DNA of 64,000 nt from Labilibaculum sp. DW002 (lineage in GTDB: Bacteria; Bacteroidota; Bacteroidia; Bacteroidales; Marinifilaceae), in the NCBI RefSeq assembly GCF_029029525.1, contig NZ_JAKJSC010000001.1, forward strand, positions 1,550,001-1,614,000, written 5' to 3'. This document shows, in pieces, positions 1 to 12,927 of this stretch. The notes under the pieces were generated by a model, which saw only the letters and a list, made by a program, of their open reading frames with translations, made no database searches and was not told the DNA's origin. The position numbers were made by a program, and so were the translations under genes. Numbering within the stretch: the first letter of the stretch is position 1; the number at the start of each line of letters is the position of its first letter.

Positions 1-1251
1 TGTCGATTCCATAAAAGTCTCGCAGAAAAATTACATGCGAAAGTTCCGAAAGTAATGATAGGTGGATTTGCCTCTGCATGGCCATCATTTGAATTATGGG
101 ATTTTAGACATTGGAACGAGCGAATGAAATTATTCATGGACTTGGCTGGCGAGGATATGGATTTTTTATCCTATCACATTTATGATGGGAAAAATGTAAC
201 CGGAGGTGATTCATTCAGATCTGGAAGTAATGCAGAAGCAATAATGGATCTAATTGATGCATATGCTACAATTAAATGGGGGAAAACAAAGCCCATTTTA
301 ATGTCGGAACATGGAATAACACGACCAGATTGGATTGGATCTCCATATAGTGAACTTAGAGATTGGAAAAACATTAGATCCATCAATCATCAAATGATGC
401 AGTTTATGGATCGCCCTGATCAGATTGCAAAAGTTGTATCATTCATTACTGCTAAAGCTAAATGGTTCAAAACACCTGGAAGCCATCCATATCCATGGGT
501 AAGTATGCGAAAAGTAAATGGTAAATATGAGTGGACTCACCTAACCAAATTCTATGAATTCTGGAAAGGTGTTCAAGGTTCATATAGTGACATTCAAGTT
601 TCAGATCCAGATATTCTAGCGCATAGCTTTATCCATGAAAACAAGGCATTTATTGCTTTAAGCAACCTGGAACACAATGAAAAAAAAATAAATTTAAATT
701 TCACTAAACTACCTAAGGTCAAATCACTAAAAATAAGAAGACTATACCTATCAGAAAACAAGCCGAATTTAGATGTGAAAATACTGGATCCGAAGTTAAG
801 ACAACTAAGTCTCGCGAAAGATGAAGCGGTAATTCTAGAGTATACATTTGAGGATAATATTACTCAATCTGAAACACTACAGAACAAAAATTACTTTGCT
901 GATGAATATCTATTGCCGATCGAAGATCAACAAGCGATCAAGTTTCACATAAAAGGAATAGACGCAAATGTTCAAAGAGCAAGTTTAAAAATAGGTATTG
1001 CCCGACCATTAGATAAGTCGCTTAATGCAAGCTTAGTATTTAATGGAAAAAACATCAATTTCCCGAGTGATTGGAAAGGATATGATCAATCTGATAGAAC
1101 TAAGACTGGCTTCTTTGGAGTTATGGAAGTAAATATTCCAAGTGAAATTGTGAAAGAGGATAACACTATCGAAATTTCATTTAATGGAAATGGAGGACGA
1201 GTTAGTTCAGTCAAATTAAGTGTTTTAAACAATGTTGATTACATCAAATAA
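1..1251 (+). CDS. GH86 family beta-agarase/beta-porphyranase, 5'-truncated
   Basis: The reading frame is open from the first base, so the start codon lies outside the window and the ATG at 55 is internal. About 416 residues remain. The visible part resembles the C-terminal half of GH86 endo-galactanases. It has the end of a TIM barrel with an MSEHG motif (Glu codon 307-309, likely catalytic) after a DFLSYHIYD segment, then two beta-rich domains of the kind that follow the GH86 barrel. The family cleaves beta-1,4 bonds of agarose or porphyran. The stop is 17 bp before the next gene (GH3), same strand, so the two are probably co-transcribed. The family call is from remembered sequence similarity; whether the substrate is agarose or porphyran cannot be decided here. 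Confidence 0.8.
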   Translation, partial: CRFHKSLAEKLHAKVPKVMIGGFASAWPSFELWDFRHWNERMKLFMDLAGEDMDFLSYHIYDGKNVTGGDSFRSGSNAEAIMDLIDAYATIKWGKTKPILMSEHGITRPDWIGSPYSELRDWKNIRSINHQMMQFMDRPDQIAKVVSFITAKAKWFKTPGSHPYPWVSMRKVNGKYEWTHLTKFYEFWKGVQGSYSDIQVSDPDILAHSFIHENKAFIALSNLEHNEKKINLNFTKLPKVKSLKIRRLYLSENKPNLDVKILDPKLRQLSLAKDEAVILEYTFEDNITQSETLQNKNYFADEYLLPIEDQQAIKFHIKGIDANVQRASLKIGIARPLDKSLNASLVFNGKNINFPSDWKGYDQSDRTKTGFFGVMEVNIPSEIVKEDNTIEISFNGNGGRVSSVKLSVLNNVDYIK

Positions 1252-1268
1252 TAATTACTAGTATTGAT

Positions 1269-3644
1269 ATGATTTTAAAATCCATAAGATTCCAATTTTC
1301 AATTCTTTTTATCCTACTGATTTTTTTTGGATGCGGTTCAGACTCCAGTAAGCCTGAAAAATCGAATTCTTTCTCAAATAAAGAAATCGATGCAAAAGTT
1401 AAAGTAATAATGAGTCGAATGACTCTGGAGGAAAAATTAGCGCAAATAGAAGGAATTCGGCCAAATGATCTCATGATTGATGGCAAATTATCTCTTGAAA
1501 AATGCAGAGAAATCATTCCTCATGGAATAGGACATTTCTGTCAATTTTCATCTTCCTTGACCATGAGTCCATCGGAGTTAAGAGACTTTGTTCGTGAGAT
1601 TCAGCATTATCTAATGACCGAAACCAGAACCAAAATTCCAGCTATTTTTCACGAGGAAGCAATCACTGGATTTGCAACTCAGGGAGCAACAACATTCCCA
1701 CAGCAAATTGGCATGGGTTGTTCATGGAATGAAGATCAAATTATCAAAAATTCAGCTTCTACAAGAAGAAATATGAGAGCTGCTGGAGCAACTTATGCCC
1801 TGTCTCCTATGCTCGACCTTAGTCGCACCGCTCATTGGGAACGAATTGAAGAAAGTTATGGTGAAGATGCCTATTTGACTTCTGCATTAGGTTTGGCGTT
1901 TGTAAATGGATTGCAAGGAGAAGACATCAGTAATGGAGTTGCAGCTACAACGAAACACTTTGCAGGATATGGTACTCAAAACAATAATTCTAAGGAATTT
2001 CATGAAGAATATTTGATGCCACACGAAGTAGTAATCAAAAAAGGAAACGTAAAAAGTGTAATGCCTTCTTACGGTAGATTCAAAGGTAAAGCTGTAGTGA
2101 CCAGTAAAGAAATGCTAACTACAATTTTACGAGAAAAGTTGGGATTTGACGGTGTTGTCGTGAGCGATTATGGCGCAATTAACCTTACCTATACTGGACA
2201 CAAACTGGCATCTTCATCGAAGGAAGCTGCAGTTATGGCTTTAAATGCTGGTACAGATATTGAACTTGCAAAACCAATTGCTTTTCCATATTTACCTGAA
2301 GCATTGAAAGAAGGATTGGTAAGCCAAGAAAAAATTGACGATGCAGTAAAACGCTCATTAATCATGAAGGCTCGTTTGGACTTATTGGATGAAAATCCAG
2401 CAATTGGTGTTGATGGAGAGCTGGATTTTGATCCTCCTGCAAACCGTAAATTGGCTTATGAATCTGCTTGTCAGTCTATCGTTTTATTAAAGAACAATGG
2501 TATTCTACCCCTTAAAAAGGATGTGAAAAAGATTGCTTTGGTTGGACCAAATGCAGCTACAGTGCATGGTTTATTAGGTGATTACACATACCAATCTATG
2601 ATTTCGTTTTGGTGGGGTAAATCTTTCGACCCTAACAATCCTAAACTAATTAGTCTTAGCGAAGGTTTACACAATGTTCTTGGAGATGATGTTAGCATTG
2701 CACATGAACGTGGCTGTGACTGGAGTGCACCTTTAGAATCAATGATCAAAAAAGATGGATTAGGCGATAGTCGTTTGGCAAAAGTAAAAATGCTAACCAT
2801 TAAAGATGTACCTCAACCAAATCTTGATAATGCTATTAAAATATCTAAGGAAAGTGATGTGATTATCGCCGTAATGGGAGAAAACATTTACTTGTGCGGT
2901 GAAGGGCGTGAAAGAAAAGGAATTCGTTTACCAGGAGAACAAGAAGCTTTCGTAAAGCAATTAATTGCAACTGGAAAACCGGTAATTTTGGTTATGTACG
3001 GTGGTCGTCCGCAAGTAGTAAATGAGTTGGAAAAAGGTTGTGCTGCTATTGTTCAAGCTTGGTTCCCTGGAGAAGAAGGTGGCCAAGCAATTGCTGATAT
3101 CATGATCGGTAAAGTTAACCCGTCTGCTAAATTGTGTATCACTTACCCTAAATCGGAAGACAAAACAGAGGTGAACTACAAAAATGAATACACAAATGAA
3201 GAACCTCAATATCCTTTCGGATACGGTTTGTCATATACCAATTATACTTATAGTGATTTGCAATTGAACTCTAGCACTAAAATTACAGATGATCGTTTCG
3301 AAATAGCCTGTAAAGTGAAAAATACGGGTGAAAAGGACGGTACTGAGATCGTTCAGTTGTATGTCTCTCCTACCGATGAAAATTCAAGTATGAAACCAAT
3401 ACAATTAAAAGGTTTTCAGCGTGTAGATTTAAAAGCAGGTGAAGAAAAATCCATAAAATTCCTTGTTTCACCTGAGCAATTGGTTCAATACAAAAATGAC
3501 CAATGGATTGTAGTACCAGGAAAATATGATTTTAAGCTAGCAGCATCTTGCACTGATATCCGTTTAAGCGGAACAATTAATATAAAGGGTGATGCCAAAA
3601 TTCTTAAAAATGGGCGTTCAGTATTCTTCTCGAAAAATCAATAA
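1269..3644 (+). CDS. GH3 family beta-glycosidase, lipoprotein
   Basis: This 791-residue protein begins with a hydrophobic segment ending in LIFFGC, a lipobox with Cys22, so it is probably an outer-membrane or periplasmic lipoprotein. The GH3 N-terminal barrel spans about 40-380. The nucleophile is probably Asp300 in the VVSDYGAI motif, and KHFAGYG near 229-235 is the substrate-binding loop. The GH3 C-terminal alpha/beta domain covers about 395-640 and a fibronectin III-like domain closes the protein (about 675-770). The full domain set and normal length suggest an active exo-enzyme. In this locus it would remove terminal beta-linked galactose or glucose from oligosaccharides, but substrate cannot be read from sequence. 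It lies 17 bp after the GH86 gene and is followed by a strong intrinsic terminator. Confidence 0.9.
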   Translation: MILKSIRFQFSILFILLIFFGCGSDSSKPEKSNSFSNKEIDAKVKVIMSRMTLEEKLAQIEGIRPNDLMIDGKLSLEKCREIIPHGIGHFCQFSSSLTMSPSELRDFVREIQHYLMTETRTKIPAIFHEEAITGFATQGATTFPQQIGMGCSWNEDQIIKNSASTRRNMRAAGATYALSPMLDLSRTAHWERIEESYGEDAYLTSALGLAFVNGLQGEDISNGVAATTKHFAGYGTQNNNSKEFHEEYLMPHEVVIKKGNVKSVMPSYGRFKGKAVVTSKEMLTTILREKLGFDGVVVSDYGAINLTYTGHKLASSSKEAAVMALNAGTDIELAKPIAFPYLPEALKEGLVSQEKIDDAVKRSLIMKARLDLLDENPAIGVDGELDFDPPANRKLAYESACQSIVLLKNNGILPLKKDVKKIALVGPNAATVHGLLGDYTYQSMISFWWGKSFDPNNPKLISLSEGLHNVLGDDVSIAHERGCDWSAPLESMIKKDGLGDSRLAKVKMLTIKDVPQPNLDNAIKISKESDVIIAVMGENIYLCGEGRERKGIRLPGEQEAFVKQLIATGKPVILVMYGGRPQVVNELEKGCAAIVQAWFPGEEGGQAIADIMIGKVNPSAKLCITYPKSEDKTEVNYKNEYTNEEPQYPFGYGLSYTNYTYSDLQLNSSTKITDDRFEIACKVKNTGEKDGTEIVQLYVSPTDENSSMKPIQLKGFQRVDLKAGEEKSIKFLVSPEQLVQYKNDQWIVVPGKYDFKLAASCTDIRLSGTINIKGDAKILKNGRSVFFSKNQ

Positions 3645-3685
3645 AATAATGTTCTACTGATAATTACTCTTTGTTTTAAAAATAC

Positions 3686-3722
3686 AAAACCCGGAATGTG
3701 TGCAATCACAATTCCGGGTTTT
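3686..3722 (+). terminator. Intrinsic terminator after GH86-GH3
   Basis: A perfect 12-bp stem (3686-3697 with 3711-3722) with a 13-nt loop and a T-rich 3' side, starting 41 bp after the GH3 stop codon. Confidence 0.85.
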
Positions 3723-3960
3723 CTATTTACTGATTTCATTAACAAAGAAATAGTCTATCAGCTAATTTTCAGAATACTTACACAAATTTAAGCACAATTA
3801 TTAAATTTATTCCATGATCCATAGCCTTGACGAATACTACGCCAGATTAACAAAACGAAATTAAAAATGGTAATTAAAACTACAGATTTCTTCTTCTCAA
3901 CACTCCTGACTTAAAATAGAACCGATTAAAGCGGTACCATTTAAAAAGGAAAAACACAAC
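3723..3960. other. Gene-free stretch between two terminators
   Basis: AT-rich DNA between the terminators of the convergent GH3 and sulfatase genes. I see no open frame with a plausible start, no RNA gene and no repeat shared with the rest of the window. Confidence 0.5.
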
Positions 3961-3999
3961 AAAAAACCCGAAATAGTATCGCTCTATTTCGGGTTTTTT
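3961..3999. terminator. Bidirectional intrinsic terminator
   Basis: A 16-bp perfect stem (3961-3976 with 3984-3999) around a 7-nt loop. It has A-runs on the left arm and T-runs on the right, so it can terminate on both strands. It lies 18 bp after the sulfatase stop (minus strand) and backs up the terminator of the plus-strand GH3. Confidence 0.88.
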
Positions 4000-4017
4000 A
4001 ACTTTTAAATTCATTGT

Positions 4018-5814
4018 CTATAACCGCTCAACAACAAAATAATAAGCCATTTCATGTTTATTATCCTTGTTGGTAAAACCACCGTCAAACTCCATTTTTC
4101 CTGCCGACAGTTCAACTACAACTTCTGCTGATGCATTATCATCAGTTAATGCACACGAGTATTTCTTACCATTAATTCGAATTACCGGATCTTTCAAATC
4201 AAGTGATTTACCCAGTGCAATCCATTCTGTATAATCTGTAGCTTTCTCTCCTTCAACTGAAGCATCAATAGCCAATCCACTTTCTTGTGGATAACGGGAA
4301 ATTGTAAATTTATACTTCCCTTGCTGCATAACTTCCGTTACAAAAATTCCTTCATCAAAGGATATACCATTGCGAATCATGTTCTGATTCCAAGGAATAT
4401 TTTGTTCGCTATGCATATCGTGACAAGTTAGATGCATCGGGTTCTCATTATCCGAACCTATTTTAATAACCGAATACTCAAAATCTTTTTCGGTACTTGT
4501 CCACCAATTATCGTAGAATGCATTCATTTCAACAACAACATCAGGGTAGGCATTCGCAACATTCACTTTCTGTCCTGGATCATCATTAATATCGTACAAT
4601 TTATCTCCATCAATCAAACGCCAACGAGTTGTCATCACACAAGAGTTTCTACCTTTTTTAGGCCATTGAATTCGTTGCGTATCTGTCACCAACATTCTTT
4701 TATCAAAATCTGTTTCAGTAGGCTTATCCAAAATCATACCTTTTACAGATTTTCCATCCATTTCCGATAGATAGGTATGTTCCAAATCGCATAAATCAAC
4801 TAATGTTGGCAATAAATCAACATGAGCAGTTAAAGAATTAATATCTCGTCCTTCTTCTGGCATTGCATCAGGCCAGCTAATAAAGCATGGCACTCTATGT
4901 CCACCATCATAATGACTGCCCTTAGTTCCTCTCATACCTGCATTATAACCTGTATATTCACCTGTTTTTTTATCGTAATAGTAACCAGCAGCAGTTCCAT
5001 TATCAGTCATAAAAATCAAGATTGTATTTTTAGACACTCCTTGTTCTTCTAATTTTTTTCTGAATTTTCCCAACTGCTCGTCCAACTCAGTAATCATACC
5101 ATAAAAACGCTTTTGTGTTGGTTTAAGATTTGCATTTTCATACAAATCGTAATACTTCTCAGGCACATTAAAAGGACTGTGTGGTGCATTTAACGACACA
5201 TAAAGGAAAAATGGTTTGTCTTTATTTTCTTTAACAAACTTACCTGCTTCATTAAACCAAACATCAGTACAATATCCTTCAGCTTTCTCTGGAGTTCCAT
5301 TTCTAAAATAGGTATCGTCGAAATAATCATTGTTCCAATAATCTGGTGTTTGCCCTACACCACCACCACCGTGATAGTAAGCCATATCAAAGCCTCTATC
5401 TTGCGGGCGAAACGGATACATATCTCCTAAATGCCATTTCCCAACCATTCCTGTTGCATATCCATTCTCAGAAAACACATCAGCAATCGTCGTTTCCTTT
5501 TCGTTCAGTAAAGAACAACCTCCAATGGTATGCCAGGTTCCATTCCGATTGGAATTACGTCCAGTTAGCAAACCTCCACGCGTAGGAGTACAAGTTGTTC
5601 CAGTATGAAAGTTTGTAAAACGCACACTTTCTGAATGCAATTGATCAATATTTGGAGTCTTAATAATCGGATTTCCATGACAAGCAAGATCCCCATACCC
5701 TTGATCATCAGTAATCACTATAATAACATTAGGCTTTTCAAGAGTAGTCGTTGCCTCGCACCCAAAAATGGAAAGTGCTATAGCAATTCCCCCAAATAAA
5801 TTTTTAATTTTCAT
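4018..5814 (-). CDS. S1 family (formylglycine-dependent) sulfatase, lipoprotein
   Basis: This 598-residue protein has a lipobox (LSIFGC, Cys19) and the type I sulfatase fold. DDQGYGD near 36-42 supplies metal-binding Asp residues, and C-T-P-T-R with Cys75 is the site converted to formylglycine. GKWHLG and the later MTDNG motif complete the active site. An extra C-terminal domain of about 150 residues (from about 440) follows the usual core. S1 sulfatases remove sulfate esters; in characterised porphyran loci a sulfatase of this class removes 6-sulfate from alpha-L-galactose-6-sulfate before GH29 acts, a plausible role here. The subfamily was not determined. The matching formylglycine-generating or anaerobic maturase gene is not in the window. 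It lies 54 bp after GH16 and probably shares its promoter. Confidence 0.92.
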   Translation of the reverse strand: MKIKNLFGGIAIALSIFGCEATTTLEKPNVIIVITDDQGYGDLACHGNPIIKTPNIDQLHSESVRFTNFHTGTTCTPTRGGLLTGRNSNRNGTWHTIGGCSLLNEKETTIADVFSENGYATGMVGKWHLGDMYPFRPQDRGFDMAYYHGGGGVGQTPDYWNNDYFDDTYFRNGTPEKAEGYCTDVWFNEAGKFVKENKDKPFFLYVSLNAPHSPFNVPEKYYDLYENANLKPTQKRFYGMITELDEQLGKFRKKLEEQGVSKNTILIFMTDNGTAAGYYYDKKTGEYTGYNAGMRGTKGSHYDGGHRVPCFISWPDAMPEEGRDINSLTAHVDLLPTLVDLCDLEHTYLSEMDGKSVKGMILDKPTETDFDKRMLVTDTQRIQWPKKGRNSCVMTTRWRLIDGDKLYDINDDPGQKVNVANAYPDVVVEMNAFYDNWWTSTEKDFEYSVIKIGSDNENPMHLTCHDMHSEQNIPWNQNMIRNGISFDEGIFVTEVMQQGKYKFTISRYPQESGLAIDASVEGEKATDYTEWIALGKSLDLKDPVIRINGKKYSCALTDDNASAEVVVELSAGKMEFDGGFTNKDNKHEMAYYFVVERL

Positions 5815-5868
5815 TTTTTAATTCTTATTGTAAACTAAATGATTACACTGGTTTCTAGTAACGAGAGA

Positions 5869-6987
5869 CTAAAAATTCGCCTCAACAAAATATTGTTTGG
5901 ATGTGCAAAATTTACCGTCACATTGCAATTTAATTTCATCCTGTCCAAATCCAGGATAAACATCCTTTACGATCTCCTTCACCAAATTTCCATCCTTATC
6001 TTTAACTTTAATATATAGTTTTCTCTGACTATTAGATTTCACGATGCAATTGATTAGTAAAGTCTCTTCTTTAACAAGAGTGCTTACAGTTACATTTTCA
6101 GTAAAGAGATCACCAACTGCACCTGAAACCTGTGATATTGGAACTAATTTATAGGATCTGATCCAATCGTAACGTGCGGTATTAATCGATTCATCTTCCA
6201 AATCATTAACATTTGTAATTGGTTGCCAATCGTAAGTCTCGGTTACCATATTTATTTGCATAGGACGATCAAAAGGTTTTTCTGAAACATCGGTTCTAAC
6301 TTTTACAGTATCAGAAAATTCATTATCTGCATAAAATAAAACCTCATTAGCATTTTTCCACCAGGCACCATAAATATGATATTCTTCCGAAACTTCTGAT
6401 TTAACCTTTGTTTGTAAACCTTTAGAGATAAACTTTTCTCTTTCCCCTCTTTTTTCTACATATCGAAAATGAGTATTGGAATTCATGCCCATTCTAAATC
6501 TCTCATCAGTAGTTCCACCACCAACGCATTCCTGAATATCCAATTCCTGACTGTATGAATCTCCTCGATAATCGGTTGGTTCAAATGCCACTTTGTCGTT
6601 CGACATCCAGAATGTTGTAGACATCTGAATTTTTGATGCCTTTGCTTTGCATTCATAGTAACCAAAATGAGCCTTTTTAGATTTTGATGTAACGGCACCA
6701 CCATAGTACTTATAACCCTTATATGCCTTCTTTAAAATGCCACTTTTAATTTCCAAGTTTCCATTTTTCACAAATACAGCCTCTGGATTAAACATTGCCG
6801 GCTGTCTTCCCTCCCAACCTGGGAAGTAATTGTTCCATTTCTTTTGATCCAATTCGGATCCATTAAATTCATCAGAGAATTCTTGATTGAGAACCCATCT
6901 AAATCCCTTTGGTGGAATCGGTGGATCTGCCATTAATTGTAGTCCAATGGAACAACACAATAATAACAATAATACAACTTTCTTCAT
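5869..6987 (-). CDS. GH16 family endo-galactanase (beta-porphyranase or beta-agarase)
   Basis: This 372-residue protein has an N-terminal signal peptide (about 1-20) without a convincing lipobox, then a GH16 beta-jelly-roll domain (about 25-285). The catalytic signature ELDIQE gives nucleophile Glu148, assisting Asp150 and acid/base Glu153 in the ExDxxE spacing of the lichenase/agarase/porphyranase branch. The FWMSND segment before it and the GAWWKNANEVLFYADN strand are typical of agar- and porphyran-active members. About 85 C-terminal residues form a small beta-rich domain. It would cut internal beta-1,4-galactosidic bonds of the algal galactan. It heads a two-gene operon with the sulfatase and is transcribed from the divergent promoter region shared with the GH2 gene. 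Confidence 0.88.
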   Translation of the reverse strand: MKKVVLLLLLCCSIGLQLMADPPIPPKGFRWVLNQEFSDEFNGSELDQKKWNNYFPGWEGRQPAMFNPEAVFVKNGNLEIKSGILKKAYKGYKYYGGAVTSKSKKAHFGYYECKAKASKIQMSTTFWMSNDKVAFEPTDYRGDSYSQELDIQECVGGGTTDERFRMGMNSNTHFRYVEKRGEREKFISKGLQTKVKSEVSEEYHIYGAWWKNANEVLFYADNEFSDTVKVRTDVSEKPFDRPMQINMVTETYDWQPITNVNDLEDESINTARYDWIRSYKLVPISQVSGAVGDLFTENVTVSTLVKEETLLINCIVKSNSQRKLYIKVKDKDGNLVKEIVKDVYPGFGQDEIKLQCDGKFCTSKQYFVEANF

Positions 6988-7071
6988 ATATCTAAAATAT
7001 TCAATTTACAGTACAAAACATTAGTTCGGAAGACCAGCTTATCAAATTAGATTGTTCTTCCAATTACTAAA

Positions 7072-7127
7072 CAATATTACGCTGAATTAATCTAATTAAC
7101 AGGAATAAAAGCGCGTGTATTTGGGGG
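7072..7127 (-). promoter_or_regulatory. Predicted promoter and operator of GH16-sulfatase
   Basis: On the minus strand, an A/T-rich tract ends in CCCCC (7127-7123). After 43 nt comes TAATATTG (7079-7072), one mismatch from the Bacteroidota -7 consensus TAnnTTTG. The C-run is 136 bp upstream of the GH16 start. The same arrangement recurs at five other promoters of this locus. Confidence 0.6.
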
Positions 7128-7163
7128 ATATATACTTTAAAAACCAAGCATAAACCTTAAATG

Positions 7164-7220
7164 CCCCCTTATATTACATCGAAAACAGACTGATGAATAA
7201 AATATTTCGACCTATTTTTA
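7164..7220 (+). promoter_or_regulatory. Predicted promoter and operator of the large GH2 gene
   Basis: On the plus strand, CCCCC at 7164-7168 is preceded by an A/T-rich tract. It is followed after 44 nt by TATTTTTA at 7213-7220, one mismatch from TAnnTTTG. The start codon is at 7274. Together with 7072-7127 it forms a divergent control region with one C-run facing each gene. Confidence 0.58.
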
Positions 7221-7270
7221 CACTTATACTTATAAGGAAAATTATCAATTTCATAATGGCAAATTTTTAA

Positions 7271-10459
<3,189 letters not shown>

Positions 10460-10481
10460 TAGTTAGCAAGAATAAAACAAG

Positions 10482-10507
10482 AAAGGCGTTGAGTAATCAA
10501 CGCCTTT
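10482..10507 (+). terminator. Intrinsic terminator after GH2
   Basis: An 11-bp perfect stem (10482-10492 with 10497-10507) and 4-nt loop, followed by T residues; starts 22 bp after the GH2 stop. Confidence 0.88.
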
Positions 10508-10511
10508 TTTA

Positions 10512-10758
10512 TTTACCCTTAACACATCTAACGCCTTGTAATTAAATACTTACACAGATGTAACAAATAAACTTTCGGCTTGTCTCGAAAGCTAATTCAC
10601 AGTTAAATCAAATAGCTTCATTCAGAGTTCTATTAACAAGAAGATATTACCTCAATCTGATTACAGATAAGGCTAATGAAGAATGAAAATAGCCAGCTTT
10701 TCGAATGCCTAAATAATCCATCTTACAAAGAATCGCCTTTAGTTCCATGCAAATAAAA
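10512..10758. other. Gene-free stretch between convergent operons
   Basis: About 250 bp of AT-rich sequence between two facing terminators. No open frame, RNA gene or repeat was recognised. Confidence 0.5.
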
Positions 10759-10780
10759 AGGGCTGCCAATCGGCAGCCCT
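10759..10780 (-). terminator. Intrinsic terminator of the susCD operon
   Basis: A 9-bp GC-rich stem (10759-10767 with 10772-10780) and 4-nt loop. Read on the minus strand it is followed by a T-run, 26 bp after the stop of the last operon gene. Confidence 0.88.
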
Positions 10781-10806
10781 AAATACTAACTAAAAACTAA
10801 CATGAT

Positions 10807-11262
10807 TTAGTTATATACTGAATCAACTTTAATCATCACATTATTGTACTCAATAGTTTCAGAAACTTCATCAACAACAGTCGTAATAGATAGCGTTCCT
10901 ACACCAGTGTCTTTACTAGCATCAATGACATAATCGTAGCTTCTAACAACTACCGATTCTACACCTTCTGAATCTGAAACAGTTACATTTTCTGTTGCTG
11001 TAAAAGATACCATATAATTAATTTCATCCGAAGTATCTGAGTAAGCCGAAGTTGCAAGAACTTTTACTTTTCCATTTTTTGTCCAGATGCTTAGCAAAGA
11101 ATTGTTTTGATATACATTTAACTCAAACAAATCATTACTACCGGTCTCTGTGATAGCATAAACCGGTACTTTTTCTATATCAGGTACAGGATACTCATCT
11201 GCCTCACAGGCAAAAAATCCAAATACCATAATAAAACTTAAAAGTTTTACAATATTTTTCAT
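10807..11262 (-). CDS. Small surface/periplasmic lipoprotein of the susCD operon, function unknown
   Basis: This 151-residue protein has a clear lipobox (VFGFFAC, Cys19) followed by acidic residues, which in Bacteroidota often marks surface export. The mature part is beta-rich and Thr/Ser/Val-rich, consistent with one immunoglobulin-like or beta-sandwich domain; no family was recognised. It is the last gene of the susC-susD-lipoprotein operon, 61 bp after the previous gene. By position it could help bind glycans at the cell surface, but no carbohydrate-binding motif can be named. Confidence 0.8.
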   Translation of the reverse strand: MKNIVKLLSFIMVFGFFACEADEYPVPDIEKVPVYAITETGSNDLFELNVYQNNSLLSIWTKNGKVKVLATSAYSDTSDEINYMVSFTATENVTVSDSEGVESVVVRSYDYVIDASKDTGVGTLSITTVVDEVSETIEYNNVMIKVDSVYN

Positions 11263-11323
11263 AGTGATTTTCTATTTATTTCCGGCTCTACGAATAGAGC
11301 CGGATAATTATAAATTTGTTTAC

Positions 11324-12913
11324 TTATGGTCTAGCATCACGTTCAATCATGGAGAAATCATCAACATAAATAACACCTTCACCGTTCAATGTGAACATGA
11401 TAATTAAAGTGCCACCAAGATTGTAATCAAATGTTTTCTCAATTGTAACCCACTCTCCTTTAGGTTTATCATTAAGACCAACCCAGTTTTGCTTCCATTC
11501 AGGGAAGAACCATGTACTCATACTTCCAGCAGTTGTTGAAGCATCAACCCAAACTTTGTATGTATAGACATAACTCTTGCCTACCTTCATTGTTGCTGGA
11601 GCATTTTTACTTTCAATCTTACCTTTACCTCCAAATTGGGTCATTTTCATACTATATGAACCACTAGCGGCTTTTTCTGTTGTATACTCAATGGTTGCAG
11701 TATTATCCCACATTGGAACCCATCCTGCACCAGCATCCTCGAAGCCATAAGCTGGGTCACTTAGTACATTTGGATTGTACATTACTACAGGAGCATCTAC
11801 AATATCCACTAAATTTCTCTCATCTAACGAAATGATTTCTCCACCAGAATAAGAAATAGTCACAACATCATCATAAGAATAAATTGGTTGACTTAAAGTC
11901 AAATCAATTACATTTCCTAGTTCTGAATTTACTTTAGCTGCTTGTACTTCAATTTCTTCATCAAATCCAGTATTAGGATTTGTTACATGAACAGTAAAGA
12001 ACTCTTCTTGATTAAAGAATGGAACAATTTCCCCAGTTAAACTAAATTGAATCGTTTCATCTTCTAATTCCATTGCATTTCCAGCAACTTCGAAAGGAAG
12101 AGTTGACTTTATCACCTTTATTTTTAAAGGAATTGGCTGACGTTTATAACCATAAGGTACATTTTTACTGTTTCGGCTTGAAACCATTACAGGTTTAAAT
12201 GTTCCTAATCGATAAAAATAATTTAATTCTGTAGAATCAGATTTACCACCTGTTCCTCCAGGAATTATCCATGTTCTTCCTGTTGGTCTATCAATTGTTG
12301 TCATGTCAACGAAATTAATAGCCTTACCTGCTTCAATTTCCAATGTAGGCCAAGAAGCTGAATCCAACTCATTAACTGCTGAATTTGCTGGTAAATCTAG
12401 AACTTCATTACCATCAAGAAACAATTTTAATGCAGGTTGTAAAGTATCATAAACATCCAAAACAAATGTTGTATCAATAACCCAAACATCACCTTGTTTA
12501 ACTGCAGCCAGAGTATCATTTCCGATAAACTCAACATATTCCTTAAACGTATTGTACAATCTTAAATTATGCAATCCAGGACTAGTAAACAGGACATGAA
12601 CAGTATTATCATAACTAACACTACCTGCATTTTCATCAATAAAATCAACATAATTTGAATCCTGACGTATAATTCTTCCTGTCAAAAATTTATCATCAAA
12701 ATTAGGATCTAACTGCCATTCATGAGTTAATGCATTTTGAGAAAGATCCGCAAATGACATATATTTATCGAGACCAATGGAATTAGGTCTTGCGTGAGAC
12801 ATATCTGTATACCAATTAACATCTGAATAATCATTCAGCGGTTCGTATTCATCATCACATCCTACTACTAGGAGCAACATGAATAAACCGAAGATTAAAT
12901 TTATATTTTTCAT
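11324..12913 (-). CDS. Surface glycan-binding lipoprotein (SusE/F position) with C-terminal CBM-like domain
   Basis: This 529-residue lipoprotein (lipobox LLVVGC, Cys19, then DDEYE) lies 14 bp after susD, the usual place of a surface glycan-binding protein. The middle holds beta-sandwich segments resembling PKD/Ig modules (about 165-290 and 290-390). The C-terminal 140 residues (about 390-525) look like a CBM4/9-type galactose-binding-like fold: a GFEDAGAGW opening, an aromatic-rich face including TWFFPEWKQNW, and a final strand ending VIYVDDFSMIE. It would hold galactan chains for the SusCD complex. The ligand is inferred from the locus, not visible in the sequence. Confidence 0.82.
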   Translation of the reverse strand: MKNINLIFGLFMLLLVVGCDDEYEPLNDYSDVNWYTDMSHARPNSIGLDKYMSFADLSQNALTHEWQLDPNFDDKFLTGRIIRQDSNYVDFIDENAGSVSYDNTVHVLFTSPGLHNLRLYNTFKEYVEFIGNDTLAAVKQGDVWVIDTTFVLDVYDTLQPALKLFLDGNEVLDLPANSAVNELDSASWPTLEIEAGKAINFVDMTTIDRPTGRTWIIPGGTGGKSDSTELNYFYRLGTFKPVMVSSRNSKNVPYGYKRQPIPLKIKVIKSTLPFEVAGNAMELEDETIQFSLTGEIVPFFNQEEFFTVHVTNPNTGFDEEIEVQAAKVNSELGNVIDLTLSQPIYSYDDVVTISYSGGEIISLDERNLVDIVDAPVVMYNPNVLSDPAYGFEDAGAGWVPMWDNTATIEYTTEKAASGSYSMKMTQFGGKGKIESKNAPATMKVGKSYVYTYKVWVDASTTAGSMSTWFFPEWKQNWVGLNDKPKGEWVTIEKTFDYNLGGTLIIMFTLNGEGVIYVDDFSMIERDARP

Positions 12914-12927
12914 ACTTTTCTCTCTTG

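Noticed and set aside
4432-4770. Plus-strand open frame opposite the sulfatase gene
   Set aside because: Antisense shadow of a well-supported gene; the composition is unlike the real genes here and no motif is present.
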